The notes under the pieces are model-generated. The model did not search any database. It had not been told where the DNA came from and saw nothing but the letters and a program-made list of their open reading frames with translations. A stretch of DNA of 64,000 bases from Laburnicola sp. R22_1 (lineage: Eukaryota; Ascomycota; Dothideomycetes; Pleosporales; Didymosphaeriaceae): positions 248,001 to 312,000 of the forward strand of contig JACONQ010000018.1 of the NCBI GenBank assembly GCA_014281115.1, read 5' to 3'. Every line of letters starts with the position of its first letter. Position 1 is the first letter of the stretch. Positions 52,530 to 64,000 of the stretch are shown in pieces. The position numbers and the translations under genes are program-made.

Positions 52530-53001
52530 AGGATGGAATCAATTGATCATGGCGGGTGCCCAGGCAGGCTGCAGTGAGGCGTGCGTGCTGCACACATATT
52601 CCAGTGGCGCTAGCTGCTTCGGGCCGACGTTGGAGTCACGTGAAGTGCCTGCCGCCGGGCGGCCACTTGAGGCTCCGCGAGCGCGACGCAGCGCGAGCCA
52701 AGGGCGACTGGCCGACGACAGCTGGCCCGACGCAGGCCTCCACATCTTCATCTTCGCTTTCGCTTCCCCTGCAGTGCGAGTGCCCGACGTCGTCTCCGTC
52801 CTTCTGCCTCCTCCGCACCAGCTGCAAGCCCATACCTAGCTGCGAGCGGGAGAGGGCCTCCGCGTTGGAATTCTCACCCGGTCCCCGTTTCGCGCCTGTC
52901 CGCGCATCCACGCCGTGCCCCACGTCGTCGTTTCTGATGCCACACTTGTAGATTTCTTTGCTCCACCGGCAGCCGCGCTCCGCCTCCTCTCCATCGCAGC
53001 C

Positions 53002-54158
53002 ATGCCGACTCCACGCTCGTTACGGCGCGCCAACCCCATCACCTTTGTGCTTGCCGGCATCCTGTGCATAGGCTTCTTCATATTCTTCTTCTCCGGCAAT
53101 GAGGGCTCCGTCTCTTCCGCCCAAGGGGCTGGCCGCACATCCTCCAGCGTGTTATCGCCGCCATCACTGCCCTTTCGCAAATCAAGGTCGAACGAGCCGC
53201 ACGCGGCCCCGCCCGTCGAGCACTACTTCATGAACAACGTGACCCAGACGCGCACCCCGGCCCAGAACCAGGAAAAGGTCCTCATCTTGACACCGCTTGC
53301 CCGCTTCTACCAAGAGTACTGGGACAATCTCGTCAAGATTTCCTACCCGCACGACCTCATCTCGCTCGGCTTCATAATACCCAAGACGAAGGAGGGAAAC
53401 CAGGCGTATGCGGCATTGCAGGCGCAGGTCACAAAGACCCAGAGTGGGCCCAAGGCCAAGCGCTTCGCTAGTATTACCATCCTCCGCCAGGACACAGAGA
53501 ACCCTCTGCAATCTCAGCTCGAGACGGAAAGACACAAAATCGAGAACCAAAAGTCGCGCAGGGCCGCCATGGCCAAGGCCCGGAACTCGCTCTTGTTCAC
53601 TACCTTGGGACCGACCACTTCCTGGGTTCTCTGGCTAGATGCCGACATCGTCGAATTCCCCCCCACACTTATCGAAGATTTGGCAGATTACGACGCACCC
53701 ATCATCGCGCCGAATTGCTTCCAACGCTTCTACGACGAGAAGAAGAAGGCCATGGACATCAGGCCATATGATTACAACAATTGGATCGACAGCCCGACGG
53801 CGAAGGAGCTCGCCGCCAAGATGGGCAAGGACGATATCTTGCTGGAGGGGTACGCCGAAATGCCGACATACCGCAGCCTGATGGCTATGATGTATGATTC
53901 TGCGGCCGATCCCGGCACCAAGATCAAGCTCGACGGTGTTGGCGGCGCTGCCCTGCTGGTAAAGGCTGATGTGCATCGCGATGGAGCCATGTTCCCACCC
54001 TTTGCATTCTACCACCTGATTGAGACGGAAGGATTCGCGAAGATGGCGCACCGATTGAATTGGAACAGCTACGGTCTGCCCAACTACCTTGTACGTTGCA
54101 TCAGCCACACAAATTTTCCAAACTAACTTCCTCATAGGTATACCACTATAACGAGTAA
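53002..54158 (+). CDS. mnn9: Mannan polymerase subunit Mnn9 (Anp1/Van1/Mnn9 family), 2 exons, 369 aa
   Basis: Exon 1 (53002-54090) and a tiny exon 2 (54138-54158, VYHYNE) join through a 47-nt intron (GTACGT..CTAAC..CATAG). The short basic N-terminus and one transmembrane helix (NPITFVLAGILCIGFFIFFF, residues 11-30) anchor it in the cis-Golgi. The catalytic domain shows VLILTPLARFYQEYWDNLV, RRAAMAKARNSLLF, SWVLWLDADIVEFPP (DxD at 213-215), QRFYDE, RPYDYNNW, LDGVGGAALLVKADVHRDGA and FYHLIETEGFAKMA. Length and the end GLPNYLVYHYNE fit Mnn9 rather than the longer Van1 or Anp1. It starts the alpha-1,6-mannan backbone of N-glycans in M-Pol complexes. The start chosen avoids an upstream ATG at 52915 before the membrane anchor. 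Confidence 0.92.
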
Positions 54159-54942
54159 ACGCTCGCCAAGGAACTACGTTTTGTTTGGACTTGTTTGGCG
54201 AGCATTTGGGCGGCGTTACGGCTTGCGGAGGCACTTCTACGTACTTTTCCCCCTTTACATCGAGTCCGGATATTGTCGAATGTATCAAATATGTCACCTT
54301 CGATTCTGTTTAGAGTTTATTCGTCACCGCGCTGAGTGCGCGGCAATGTTAAAAATGGCGAAGCACGTTATGAAATATCTACCTCATGTCTGCTGCAGTT
54401 CAATCATATACAGCTGATATTGACATCTTGAGGAGAACCAGATTACCGTCGCAGCTCCTAAAAACAGCAACATTGGATTCGACTCAAACGTCACGGAACA
54501 ATTTGACAGTTGAACGTTTCTGCAGAATTCGGCTTGAGCTTCGCCATTGTCGGGACGCTTCGCTGCCCACGTGCGAACGCGGAACCAAGGACCTTGAAAC
54601 CCTGTGACATCCCCCTCACCCAATACGTATCTCTGTCGTTCGATCTCGTCAACTCATCAGTGCCGCATATTCAAGACCTACGCTTTGCACGACTGACGGT
54701 GTTTGCAGTCTTTGGCTTGCTGTTACTAGGTTGGTGCTCCACCACGCGTCGCACGCGAACTCCCGCTATGGGCTCAATTCTCCCCAGAAGCACGAATCCC
54801 ACACTTCACCCATCCCCAGCTCCACCGCACAATCCTGCCGCCGCTTTTGCAGCCATACCCTCGACCGACGTAACGATTCGTCCCGAACTGACTTCGACGA
54901 TGCAGGATTATCGCGTATACCCGAAGCCACGGTCCCGGCGCA
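54159..54942. other. Intergenic region
   Basis: About 780 bases. A 184-codon plus frame (54510-55064) overlaps the start of the next gene in another frame and looks non-coding. No other feature is seen. Confidence 0.45.
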
Positions 54943-55928
54943 ATGGGCGGCCAAGATCCCACCCGCATGAGTTCTCCCAACACCGCGGAGGCAGCTGCGC
55001 CTACATCTCAGACACCGCGACCCTCGACAGACCAGAGAAGCATATCATTCAAAGACGTCGATAGCAATGCGGATGCCTCTTCGAATACCTCACGCAAACG
55101 AAATCTCAGACGATCTGAGGAGAACGAACAGAGCCCGCAGACGGGACCAGGAAGGAAGATACCCGCAATGATCGCAACCGACGAGTCGGCACCGATAATG
55201 CACGCGACAAAGGATTACCAGTCCATTTCCCCGACGATCGGTGCGCGGTCTACGGGCGCAGAGAGACAAATGGCACAAGAAGGTACGACGGGGACGATAC
55301 AAAGAGGAAGCGCGCAAGAAAGACCGACGAGCGCAGAACGCGAAGCCGCAAATGCAGAGCGGAGAGAGAAGACGCGATGGGGCGCTTTTCTCGAAAAGTA
55401 CGGCACCGTGGAGCTGGAGAACAAGGGCAGCGTCGCGAGGGATCATTTAGCCCTAGGTAGGTATACATGCATGCATCCATACATCACGTATCCTCTCCAA
55501 TCCACGTCCCCGTCCCCAAATAAGCAAAACTAACCCCCCTCCCCTCCCACACAGAACGCACCTTCCTCGCCTGGCTCCGCACCTCCCTCTCCTTCGCCTC
55601 CATCGGCATAGCAGTAACCCAACTCTTCCGGCTCAACTCCTCTCTCAGCTCCTCCCCCTCATCACCCCCATCATCAAACCCGACCGCAAACCCGACCACG
55701 CACCTCCGCCACGTCGGCAAGCCCCTGGGCGCCACCTTCATCGCCATCGCCGTCGTCATCCTCTTCATCGGCTTCCACCGCTACTTCGAGGCCCAGCATT
55801 ATGTGATCAGGGGCAAGTTTCCGGCGAGTAGGGGTAGTGTTATCGTTGTTAGTGCGGTGGCGGCGGCGTTGATTTTGACTAGTTTGGTGGTGATTTTGGC
55901 GGTGGCGCCGGGGGCGGTTGAGCGGTGA
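54943..55928 (+). CDS. DUF202-domain membrane protein, 2 exons, 295 aa
   Basis: Exon 1 (54943-55456) encodes a disordered Ser/Thr/Glu-rich N-terminus ending [21 protein letters not shown] 98-nt intron (GTAGGT..CTAAC..CACAG) completes a Glu codon and opens exon 2 with [20 protein letters not shown], the hallmark of DUF202. Three hydrophobic segments follow ([52 protein letters not shown]). DUF202 proteins include the N-terminal part of yeast Vtc1-like and related vacuolar or plasma-membrane proteins; function here is unassigned. An internal start at 54967 is also possible. Confidence 0.85.
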
Positions 55929-56481
55929 GGATGAGGTGGGATGGTTGGGGGGCGTTGAAGAGGTGATTTTGGGTTTGTTTGGGGGGAGTCCTCGCTATTC
56001 GGCGTTGAAAGTGTGTAATAGCGGAGGATATCACGCACACGATGCAAATATTTTGAAATGAGTCCCGCTGTGCGTAGCTAGATATTCCATCTCATTTACC
56101 GCAATACTCCAATCAAAAGACCCGTACATTTTTTAGAGCAGTGTGTAATCCAAGAACGAGTTCCTACTGCATGCACAAGCAGACTGTAAAAACACAAGCT
56201 TGAAAATGGGTATCTCAATTAGTTCCCGTACCGAGATGAATGTATCGAGCTCCAAATTATACGCTCCGACCTGCCCCCTCAGTTTGGTAAATCATCCTAC
56301 GTATCCGCAGTCTCCTCTCTCGTTGCGACACGTTCCATAAATGCCCGTCAAGCTTCTCATCGCTTTGTCTATCTTCCATAGTTCATAGATCCACAATCCA
56401 CAGATCTGATCCGCCATTTTCATGAATCGTCCACCGTGTATTCCTTGGAAGCCTTGGATCGTAAGGCGACAACCCCACATT
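55929..56481. other. Convergent intergenic region
   Basis: About 550 bases between two 3' ends; only untranslated-region-like sequence is seen. Confidence 0.5.
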
Positions 56482-58145
56482 TTATCCCGTCATCTCCTGC
56501 GTGCTCTTGCCAGCGCGTGAGTTCTTGATGACTTTATTGACGATTTCCTCCACGGTGTCCCAATCATCTATCGGTAGAAATTGCACATCGGTTTTGTAGT
56601 AACTCGCGATGCTACGCAGCTGTTCCCATGTCTGCCTATCGTGGATGAAAGTCAAGGCGACACCGACGCGACCGAAGCGACCCGTTCGACCGATGCGGTG
56701 GAGGTAGGTCTCAGGGTCTGGGTCCCTGCCATTCGCCATGGTAGGGACATCCTGTCAAAGATTAGTCAAATGATGTTTTTGGAAGGTGCAATACGGGACG
56801 GTACGTACAAAGTTGATGACCATGGTAACGGACTGAACGTCAATACCACGTGCAATCACATTGGTGGAGATGAGGACCTTGGCCTGTCCTGATCTGAACT
56901 GGTCGATGACTCTATCGCGTGCGTCTCCTTCCAAATTGCCGCTCAAATGAGCAACCTTGTGTCCGTCCTTAGTCATGCGAGCCTCGAGTTCCTCGGCAGT
57001 AGATTTTTTCTGGAAAAATTAGAGATGTCACATCAGATTTCGGATTTGTCACTCACCCGCACAAAGATTATAGACGAAGCTTGAGACATAAGCCCATAAA
57101 ACTTAAGCAACACATCGTACTTCTCTGGCTCCGAAGGACAGTCTATGCAGAGCTGCTTGATGCCCTCAATCGTAAGCTCTTCGTGGGCAAGAGTCAAAAT
57201 GTTGGCATTCGGCGCGAACTTTTGGGCATAATTGATGACATGTTGAGGGAATGTCGCGGAGAAGAGAACGGTCTGGATGTTCTTTGGCAGCAGAGACTTC
57301 ACCCGAGTGCATTGCTCGCCTAGGTTACTAGACTGATCGAGCATGTTGTCTGCCTCGTCCAGCACTAGAACCTTTATGTGTTTCGCGTCGATGAGGCGCC
57401 TGCGTACCTGCTCCGTGGCGGTTCCCGGGGTACCAACCAGAACATGAGCATCAAACTTCTGGCCGCGCGTCTGGCTCGGAATAACGGCCATTGTTTTCAA
57501 TCCATCCATAAACTGACCCATATGTTCGATGACTCCCAGTATCTGACGGGCTAGCTCTCGACTAGGTGCGAGGACTAAGGCTTGCGGTGCGAGGAGACTG
57601 AGGTCGATTCGGGATAAGATATTGAGGGAGAAGGCGGCCGTCTTCCCAGTACCCGATTGCGATTGAGCAATCATGTTCTGCGGGGGATTGATGAGGAGGA
57701 GTGGAAGTGCCTTCTCTTGAATCTTCGAGGGCTTCCGGAAGCTCATCATACGGATGCCCTTCAGTAGCTCGTCGGATAAGTTGAGCGCTTCAAAGCTGGT
57801 AGCAGAGTACAGCGGGTCGTTGGGGTCCGCCTGGAGGTCGGCGAGCTTGACTTCGACCTTCATCTCTGTCTCTGCGAGAGGATTGCCGTTCCCAGGTGGG
57901 CCGCTGCCATCGACCTGAGCAGCAGCGACGGAGCTCTCGTCGTCCTGGGCGGGAGCAGCGCTTTCGTCGTCCTGGGCGGGAGCAGCGCTTTTGTCGTCCT
58001 GGGCGGGTGCAGCGCTCTCGGCAGCGGGCGTGGAGCTCTCAGCAGTGGGCGTGGAGTTCTCAGCAGCCGGGGCAGCACTCTCAGTAGCGGCAGGAGAGCC
58101 CTCATCGGCCTGCGTGGCCGGGGCCTCGCTCTTGTCGGCCGCCAT
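56482..58145 (-). CDS. dbp5: DEAD-box RNA helicase Dbp5 (mRNA export), 3 exons, about 519 aa
   Basis: Exons 58145-57057, 57009-56809 and 56751-56482 join in phase 0 through 47- and 57-nt introns. The Ala/Pro/Asp-rich N-terminus carries three near-copies of SAAPAQDDE (residues 44-72). Helicase motifs: Q motif ([14 protein letters not shown]), motif I QSGTGKT (163-169), PSRELA, GTPG, DEAD (263-266), SAT (296-298), [33 protein letters not shown]. The [18 protein letters not shown] segment and C-terminus ([20 protein letters not shown]) identify Dbp5. The enzyme works at the cytoplasmic face of the nuclear pore with Gle1, remodelling exported mRNPs. It is divergently arranged with bzz1, 629 bp apart. 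Confidence 0.95.
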
Positions 58146-58774
58146 GGTGGATGCGGCGAATTTGGGACGCGCAAGAGCCTGGAGTTGATCAGTCGCCAGT
58201 CAGAGCAACGCGGTGGCGGTCTAGTTCCGAGCTTGTATGACGTATTCTGGGGCAACTCACGGTTGAGCTTTCTTAATGGGAGCTGTAGAAGCAACTGTAG
58301 AGAGACAGGCCGTGGGCGTTAAAAGAAAACGCGCACAGAAAGGAAAGCTAAAAGCGGCAGGGTCGAGGGAGGAGCTTGACAACTGATGGCGGGGGCGTTC
58401 TGTGGCTGCGACGCTAGGCTGCTTTAGGAACTATGCATGAGGCGGGCGCGGGTTCGCTGTGAATGCAGTGCGCACTCCGAAGGGCATTTCACGCGGCTTC
58501 CTCGTGCAGAGAACGTCTCCATCTGCTATTGAGCGTGCTCTGTATTCCTACTGCATCCTCTACACAGTACCTCCTCAGAGCGGGCGACAGACCGCATCCC
58601 CTTGGCGCACCACCGAGCCGTTGCGGCCTGTCAGCCAGCGGACCCCACCAATTGGGCTCGTGGACGCCCCGTCCGGCTCAGCCATTCGCACTAGACCTCA
58701 CCAACCTGTCCCTCTCTCCATGGTCGACGTCGCTTGCTGTCCTCTAGGTCTCACTCTGCACCTGTCGTAGCAGT
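58146..58774. promoter_or_regulatory. Bidirectional promoter region between dbp5 and bzz1
   Basis: 629 bases of divergent upstream sequence, GC-rich, with no supported gene. Specific factor sites are not assigned. Confidence 0.4.
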
Positions 58775-61185
58775 ATGGAAGTCGACATTGCTCCTCAGTT
58801 CGGGGCCGAGTTAAAGGTACCGCTCTCCCGCCTGCGCCGCGCAACTTGGACTAACTCAGAAACTTGCAGGATGGCTTCAAGAACGTCAATGCCTGGGTGC
58901 GTCTACCTCCGCACAGTCATGCCTTAGAGCTCGCGCGAGAGCCCTAGCCCCCCTTCCGCGCCATCCTTCGCAAGGGCTGATTGAACAAACTCAGGTCGCG
59001 GGCGGCATAGCTTGGCTGGACGACGTCCAACAATTCTACCGAGAACGGAGCGCCATAGAGAAGGAATATTCTGCCAAGCTCAGTGCGCTGGCGAAGAAAT
59101 ACTATGAGAAGAAAGCGAGGAAGTCGAGCAGTCTGAGCGTGGGCGAAACTCCTACCGTCACTCCCGGCTCGCTGGAAAGCGCATCCATGACCACATGGGG
59201 AGTGCAATTGTCGACGCTCGAATCGCGTGCCTCCGAACACGATCAATTTGCCACCGCCCTCGTCTCCAGCATCGCCGACCCCCTCAAAGGTCTCAGCGCC
59301 CGGTACGAAGAGTTGCGGAAATGCCATGCCGACTACGCCGTCAAGTTGGAAAAGGAGCGGGATTCCACATACGCAGACCTGCGGAAAATGAAGGGAAAAT
59401 ATGACAGCGTCTGCCAAGAGGTAGAGAACCGCCGGAAGAAAACCGAGGGCGCCTTTGATCACGGCAAACAGAAAGCACGGAACGCTTTCGATCAGCAACA
59501 AGCTGAGATGCGCAACGTTAAAAATACCTACGTTATCAGTATAAACGTGACAAACAAGCAGAAGGAGATGTATTACCACGAGTATGTTCCTGAGCTACTT
59601 GACAGTCTCCAAGACCTGTCCGAAACCAGAGTGAACAAGCTCAACTCCATTTGGTCCTTGGCTGCGCAGGTTGAGACCCAGACACTCACCCGAAGTACCG
59701 ACCTCCTAAAACACCTTTCTGCTGAAATACCGCGAAACAATCCTTTGCTCGATTCGATGATGTTTGTAAGGCACAACGCTGGCCCATGGCAGGAGCCAGC
59801 CGACTTCCAATTTGAGCCGAGTCCAGTGTGGCTGGACGATGGCTCTATTGCGACCGACGATGCGGCAGCAGTCTTTCTCCGCAATGTGCTCACCAAATCA
59901 AAAGCTTCATTGCAGGAACACCGGCGCGAGCTAGACAAGAAGCGAAAGGAGGTGGAGAATGCAAAGAAGGTGCGGCAAAATATACGAGAAGGCAAAGACA
60001 AGAGAGATGAAGTGGAAGTCGTGCGCGCCATATTTGCGATTCAAGAGGGTATGCATGAGGTTGAGAGGCAAAAGGTCAATGCTGAAGTGGAAGTATCGAC
60101 AATTACTTCTGTGGTGGGCGACCTGAGTCTGGGTGCGAGAAGCCACAATTTCAAATCCCAGACTTTCAAGATCCCAACGAACTGCGATCTGTGCGGAGAC
60201 CGAATATGGGGACTCTCTGCTAAAGGCTTCGACTGCCGGGATTGTGGGTACACCTGCCACAGCAAATGCGAACTGAAAGTGCCAGCCGACTGCCCTGGCG
60301 AGCAAAGTAAGGAGGAGAGGAAAAAGCTCAAGGAGGCACGCCAAAAGTCTGCCGGCGCTGCGCCGCCAGCGAATGGCAACGCAGCGGGCACGGCATCAGG
60401 CACGCCAGCCATACACCGAAGCGACACAGTCGACTCTATGAATACTCTTAGCTCCGGCTACTCAGCAACAGCACAACGTTCGATATCTGGTGGCATGTCC
60501 CCAACGACAGAGGAAGCTCCACCGCCAGAAAAGAAGCCAGCAGCAACAGCGCCGCGTAGGAACCGGATTGTTGCACCTCCGCCTGCGCAATATATCAAAG
60601 ACGATCCAGATGTTCCAATTCCGAGCGCGTCGAAGCCAGCGGAACAAAAGGGGCGAATGCTTTACCCATATCAGCAGGGTAGCGAAGGTGAATTAACCGT
60701 CGCTGATGGGAGGGATGTGACAATTCTGGAAGCTGATGGTAAGCACCCGGGGTATCCTGCTCTACACGATAAAAGACTTGCTCATTGTGCATTTTACAGA
60801 TGGCTCAGGGTGGATGAAAGTGCGCGCTGGCGCGAAAGAAGGCCTCGTACCCGCAGCCTATGTTGAGATACTCCCTCTCACGCCTCCATCCTCGAATCGC
60901 CCAGACTCTACATACTCTGCCTCTTCCGCATCAATAGCAGGCAGCGTCACCACCACTACCGGTGGCAAGAAGAAGGGACCAGCAGTCGCACCCAAGCGTG
61001 GTGCGAAGAAGCTGAAATACGTCGAGGCCATGTATGAATACACGGCGCAGAGTGATGCTGAGCACAGTATGTCCGAAGGCGAGCGGCTGGTGTTAATAAA
61101 CATGGATGCCGGCGACGGCTGGGCGGACGTGGAGAAGGACGGTGTGGTGAGGAGCGTACCTGCGAATTACATTCAGCAAGTATAG
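58775..61185 (+). CDS. bzz1: Bzz1-type F-BAR, C1 and double-SH3 actin regulator, 4 exons, 732 aa
   Basis: Exons 58775-58816, 58870-58896, 58995-60738 and 60800-61185; introns 53, 98, 53-61 nt class with GTACCG, GTGCGT and GTAAGC donors. All junctions are in phase, including two very short 5' exons (14 and 9 codons). Residues 5-270 form the F-BAR domain (GIAWLDDVQQFYRERSAIEK, KKTEGAFDHGKQKARNAFDQ), coiled coil to about 390. A C1 zinc finger lies at 407-457 (HNFKSQTFKIPTNCDLCGD, CRDCGYTCHSKC). Two SH3 domains sit near 576-630 (GRMLYPYQQGSEGELTVADG) and 677-732 (KYVEAMYEYTAQSDAEHSMS). Bzz1 acts with Las17/WASP and type I myosins at endocytic actin patches; the C1 finger is typical of filamentous-fungal members. 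Confidence 0.94.
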
Positions 61186-63046
61186 TTACAGTCGTCGCTA
61201 GCATTGTAGAGGGCTATGAAGTTTCTACATGGTGTACGAAGCGTTATAGCGCCCTGGATAGAAGGCTTGTGTATCGGTTCGGCAAATGCATTCTTGTATA
61301 TGCCTAGGTAATGTCTCGATCGCGTGATGGTCCTCGTGGACGCGAGTCTCTCGAGGGCTTTCTGTCTTACTTGATGTGGGCTACGCTGTTCGACGAACAG
61401 CAGAACGTGTACCCCATTGCCTAGATTATACTTGTTGATGATGTAACCGCAACTGGATTGTTGAGCTGTCTTCTCGCCCAACAAGCGCTGTGTCACGTAC
61501 TCATTGTGCGGACAGGGCTACCAATGCGCGCAACACGCTTGCCGTAGGCCGCCCAGGTGCTTCATTGTCATGGTCATCCAAGTCGCAAGATGAGGTTGGG
61601 GACGTGCCAACCCTGCGGTTAACGTTGAGCCGCTGCGCGTAAGCGCCACATCCCCTGTAGCGCATCGTCAAGCGGGCGCTTGGGAGTTGACCTCACCTCA
61701 GTCTTCACTACTAACTCATTCACCCATTCATCACCCATTCACCGACTCACCAAACTGGGTGCTCTAGGTTGCGGGCACAGCGGCTTGTAGGCGTCACGCT
61801 CGCTTGGTAGGTTGAAGAGGGAAATGAAGATTATCTAGCGACGGCGCACAGCTCGCACAGGCTCTGAGCGACGTGCTCGACATGTTGGAGGGATGGAGGG
61901 TAGTAGTCCAGAGCAACCTCGTGCTGACGATCGGTTCGCAGAGAACAACTATCTTCTTAGGATCTAGCCATGCACTTCGCCACAGTTTTAGTTTAAGTCG
62001 CAATTCCACAACCGCACGCCGGTCACGAGGAATGTGGCACAGAGGTAGGCATAAACAATGCGGTGCCTGAACGGCTGAGGCATAGCGCCAGGTACTGTGC
62101 AACGTTTGCCTGCAGTGCGAAAGACCAGTGTCGGAGACGGATGCGCTGGTTCGAATTGGTCGCGCGGCAGCTCAACGGCGCCGCAATGGTACAGGGCTTG
62201 CCGCCCGCTATACGTGGGCACGCAGCAGCTTCGGGCAGCCGAAAGTGGCACAGAGCGGCGGCGAGCCGCCGTGGTGGATGTTATAATCGAAGAGCGCGCA
62301 ATGCAACGGTATGACAAGGCTATTGTCTGGCCTGGTCTGCACCGTCCTTTCCCCTCCCCCAGCACGTCTGTTGGAGTCTCTCGTTTCCGTGAATTTTCGA
62401 CGCAGCACACTCTCTCCAAGTCTATCAATCCATCACGTATACACTCATTGTCACTCATTCTCATTCTCATTCGCTTTGCCTCGGCGAGACAAGGCTACCT
62501 TCACCATCTTCACTCCCTTCGCGCCCTGTCACCCAGCCAACGCGCATTTCTCCGCGGCGGTGCAGAGGAAAGTGCCGGGCTAGATCCGCTCCTGCCCATT
62601 CCCACGAGCGTCATTGCAAAAAGGACAGGCACGAGCCGTAGTCTTGGCGCCCTGCTCATAGCAAACAACACCTGCTCGCACCCACTCTCCCCCAACACAC
62701 CCTCGTTCTTCCGACTTCCGCCGCGACAACCAGCCCGTTTCTTCGTCGTGGTTAACGCCTCTCTTTATTGTTTCGTCACCCTACCCGGAGCCTATCTCTA
62801 GTTCACTCCTTAGGAAGCTCTCCAATATCTTTTTCCACCCCGCTCTCCCGCATTCCGCGCACAACAAGTCGCGACAAACCAAAGTCGTTGCGTCCCGCCA
62901 GGTTCACGCTTTGGATTGGACACTTGTCTGCTCAGCATACGCACCATAGCAGGTTCGTAGCTCCCCCGTCGCGCACCGACAGTGACCGACTGACAGCAGA
63001 GGCAGCAACGACCTAGCTTGTTGGCGAGGTATCCATTACAAGAATA
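61186..63046. other. Long intergenic region and SUN-gene leader
   Basis: About 1.86 kb. A 234-codon plus frame (62097-62801) and several minus frames cross it, but none has protein-like features. CACCCATTCAT (near 61,720) and CATTCTCATTC (near 62,455) short repeats are present. The last 300 bases are C/T-rich and leader-like. Confidence 0.45.
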
Positions 63047-64000
63047 ATGCGATATCTCGGTCTGGTTCTCGCCACGGCAGTCGCCGTGGCTGTGGCCAAA
63101 CCCCACGGACATGCGCATCGCCATGGCGTCGCCAAGCGCGCGAATGCTGCCGTCTACGTCCCGGGACCAGTGGAGACTGTTGTCGTCTACGAGCTCAACG
63201 GCCATTCAATCACCGAGGATGAGGTGCGCCAAGGTATTGCGAACGGCACCCTTGCCTGGGGCAAGGACGGCACCCTCTCCTCTTCGGCCCCAGCCGTTCA
63301 GGTCGCCGAATTCACTCCCGCACCCAAGTCAGTGAGCCACCCTCCGGTGAACGAGCACGTCAACCAGGAGCCCCAGGTCACCGAAGAGGTAGCCCCGCCA
63401 GCGTCTTCAAGCTCAACCCCAGCTCCCACGTCGGATCCTCAGTCCTCGCCGCCGGGTGACGCGGGACCATACCAGCCGATTAGTGCAGATGGGAGTTGTG
63501 CCGATTGTGACAAGGAATTTCCTAATGGAAAATACGATTGCGCTCATTTCCCTACCAATTTTGGCGCGATCCATCTCGGCAACGAGGGTCTGGGTGGCTG
63601 GTCCGGAATTCAGGCTCCTGCGAAGCGCGACGTCAATGCTTTCCACAACATCATGACCGTCCCTACAGGATCTTGCACCGACGGCACTTGCTGTACCCCT
63701 GGTAGGTTCTGTTCTTACGCCTGCCCAAATCCCTACCTCAAGATGTCTTTCCCGAAGACCCAAGGTGCGAACAAGGAGTCTGTTGGTGGACTCTACTGCA
63801 ACGAGGATGCAAAGTTAGAGATGGCCGATGGGTCATTGTCCAAGTCCCTTTGCGGCAGAGGTTCTACCCGTGTGAGGGTCATGATCCACAGCAAGCTTTC
63901 CAAGCCAGTGTCAATCTGCCGCACCGACTACCCTGGTATGTGCCCATCCCTGCTCGGAAATCATGTACTAATTCGTCTCAGGCACTGAATCCGAGACCCT
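63047..64000 (+). CDS. SUN-family cell-wall protein (Sun4/Sim1/Uth1 type), 3' partial
   Basis: The start at 63047 (AAATAATGCG) gives a signal peptide (YLGLVLATAVAVAVA). A Kex2-like KR site follows near residue 30, then a Ser/Pro/Thr-rich stretch, then the Cys-rich SUN domain (GSCADCDKEFPNGKYDCAHF, GAIHLGNEGLGGWSGIQ, CTDGTCCTPGRFCSYACPNP, GGLYCNEDAKL). Exon 1 ends at 63935. A 46-nt intron (GTATGT..TACTAAT..CTCAG, 63936-63981) precedes GTESET at the window edge. SUN proteins are secreted beta-glucan-acting wall proteins with roles in septation and cell separation. The catalytic half lies beyond the window. Confidence 0.92.

Noticed and set aside
62140..62170. B-box-like CTGGTTCGAATTGG
   Set aside because: No cloverleaf can be folded from the surrounding sequence.
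62097..62801. 234-codon plus frame upstream of the SUN gene
   Set aside because: Low-complexity Ser/Arg/Pro translation; overlaps the C/T-rich leader; no conserved segment.

Overview
The window is nuclear DNA of a filamentous ascomycete (Pezizomycotina; Dothideomycete-like, though the class is inferred). The evidence is: many genes with 44-131 nt GT-AG introns carrying CTRAY branch points; a dispersed 5S rRNA gene; HET-domain genes; a fungal hAT transposon; stop codons of the CAA-to-TAA type expected from RIP; and fungal core genes (mnn9, dbp5, bzz1, cyp8, a SUN-family wall gene). No bacterial operons, CRISPR or plasmid features are present.

Layout. 1-5 kb: a low-complexity Lys/Gly-repeat protein, then two small genes sharing an N-terminal motif that flank a diverged tandem duplication and a decamer minisatellite. 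5-10 kb: a degraded BTB-like gene, a zinc alcohol dehydrogenase, and a convergent vanillyl-alcohol-oxidase-type flavoprotein with one apparent frameshift; together these suggest aromatic-alcohol metabolism. 10-14 kb: a coiled-coil protein and an Atg22-like vacuolar transporter. 13.9-17.6 kb: a complete hAT element (terminal inverted repeats, 8-bp target duplication) with a broken transposase. 17.8-27 kb: a small three-exon gene, a DHCR24-like flavoprotein, a second coiled-coil protein, a Gln/Pro-rich protein with a 15-bp minisatellite, and poorly supported ORFs. 28-32.4 kb: a tRNA-Phe gene, the U-box cyclophilin cyp8, and a GPI-type wall protein. 32.8-48.8 kb is accessory in character: a 5S gene and a 5S relic, a decayed HET gene, a DUF3431 protein, a pepsin-like protein lacking visible catalytic Asp motifs, an unknown gene with a stop and a frameshift, a secreted cupin with an apparent frameshift, an intact HET gene, and long gene-poor repeat stretches. 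49.4-64 kb is conserved core: a large conserved protein (possibly 991 aa by splicing), mnn9, a DUF202 protein, dbp5, bzz1 and the start of a SUN-family gene.

The most unusual object is the tRNA-Phe(GAA) gene at 28,004-28,156. Besides the normal 26-nt intron after position 37, its T-arm is split exactly at the stem/loop border by a 54-nt insert. The insert has spliceosomal-style borders (GTGAGT, CTAAT branch site, TAG). Removing both inserts gives a perfect 73-nt cloverleaf. If it is spliced, this Pol III gene would need the spliceosome as well as the tRNA splicing machinery.

Exon borders were derived by hand from reading frame, splice signals and family knowledge; no transcript or database evidence was available.
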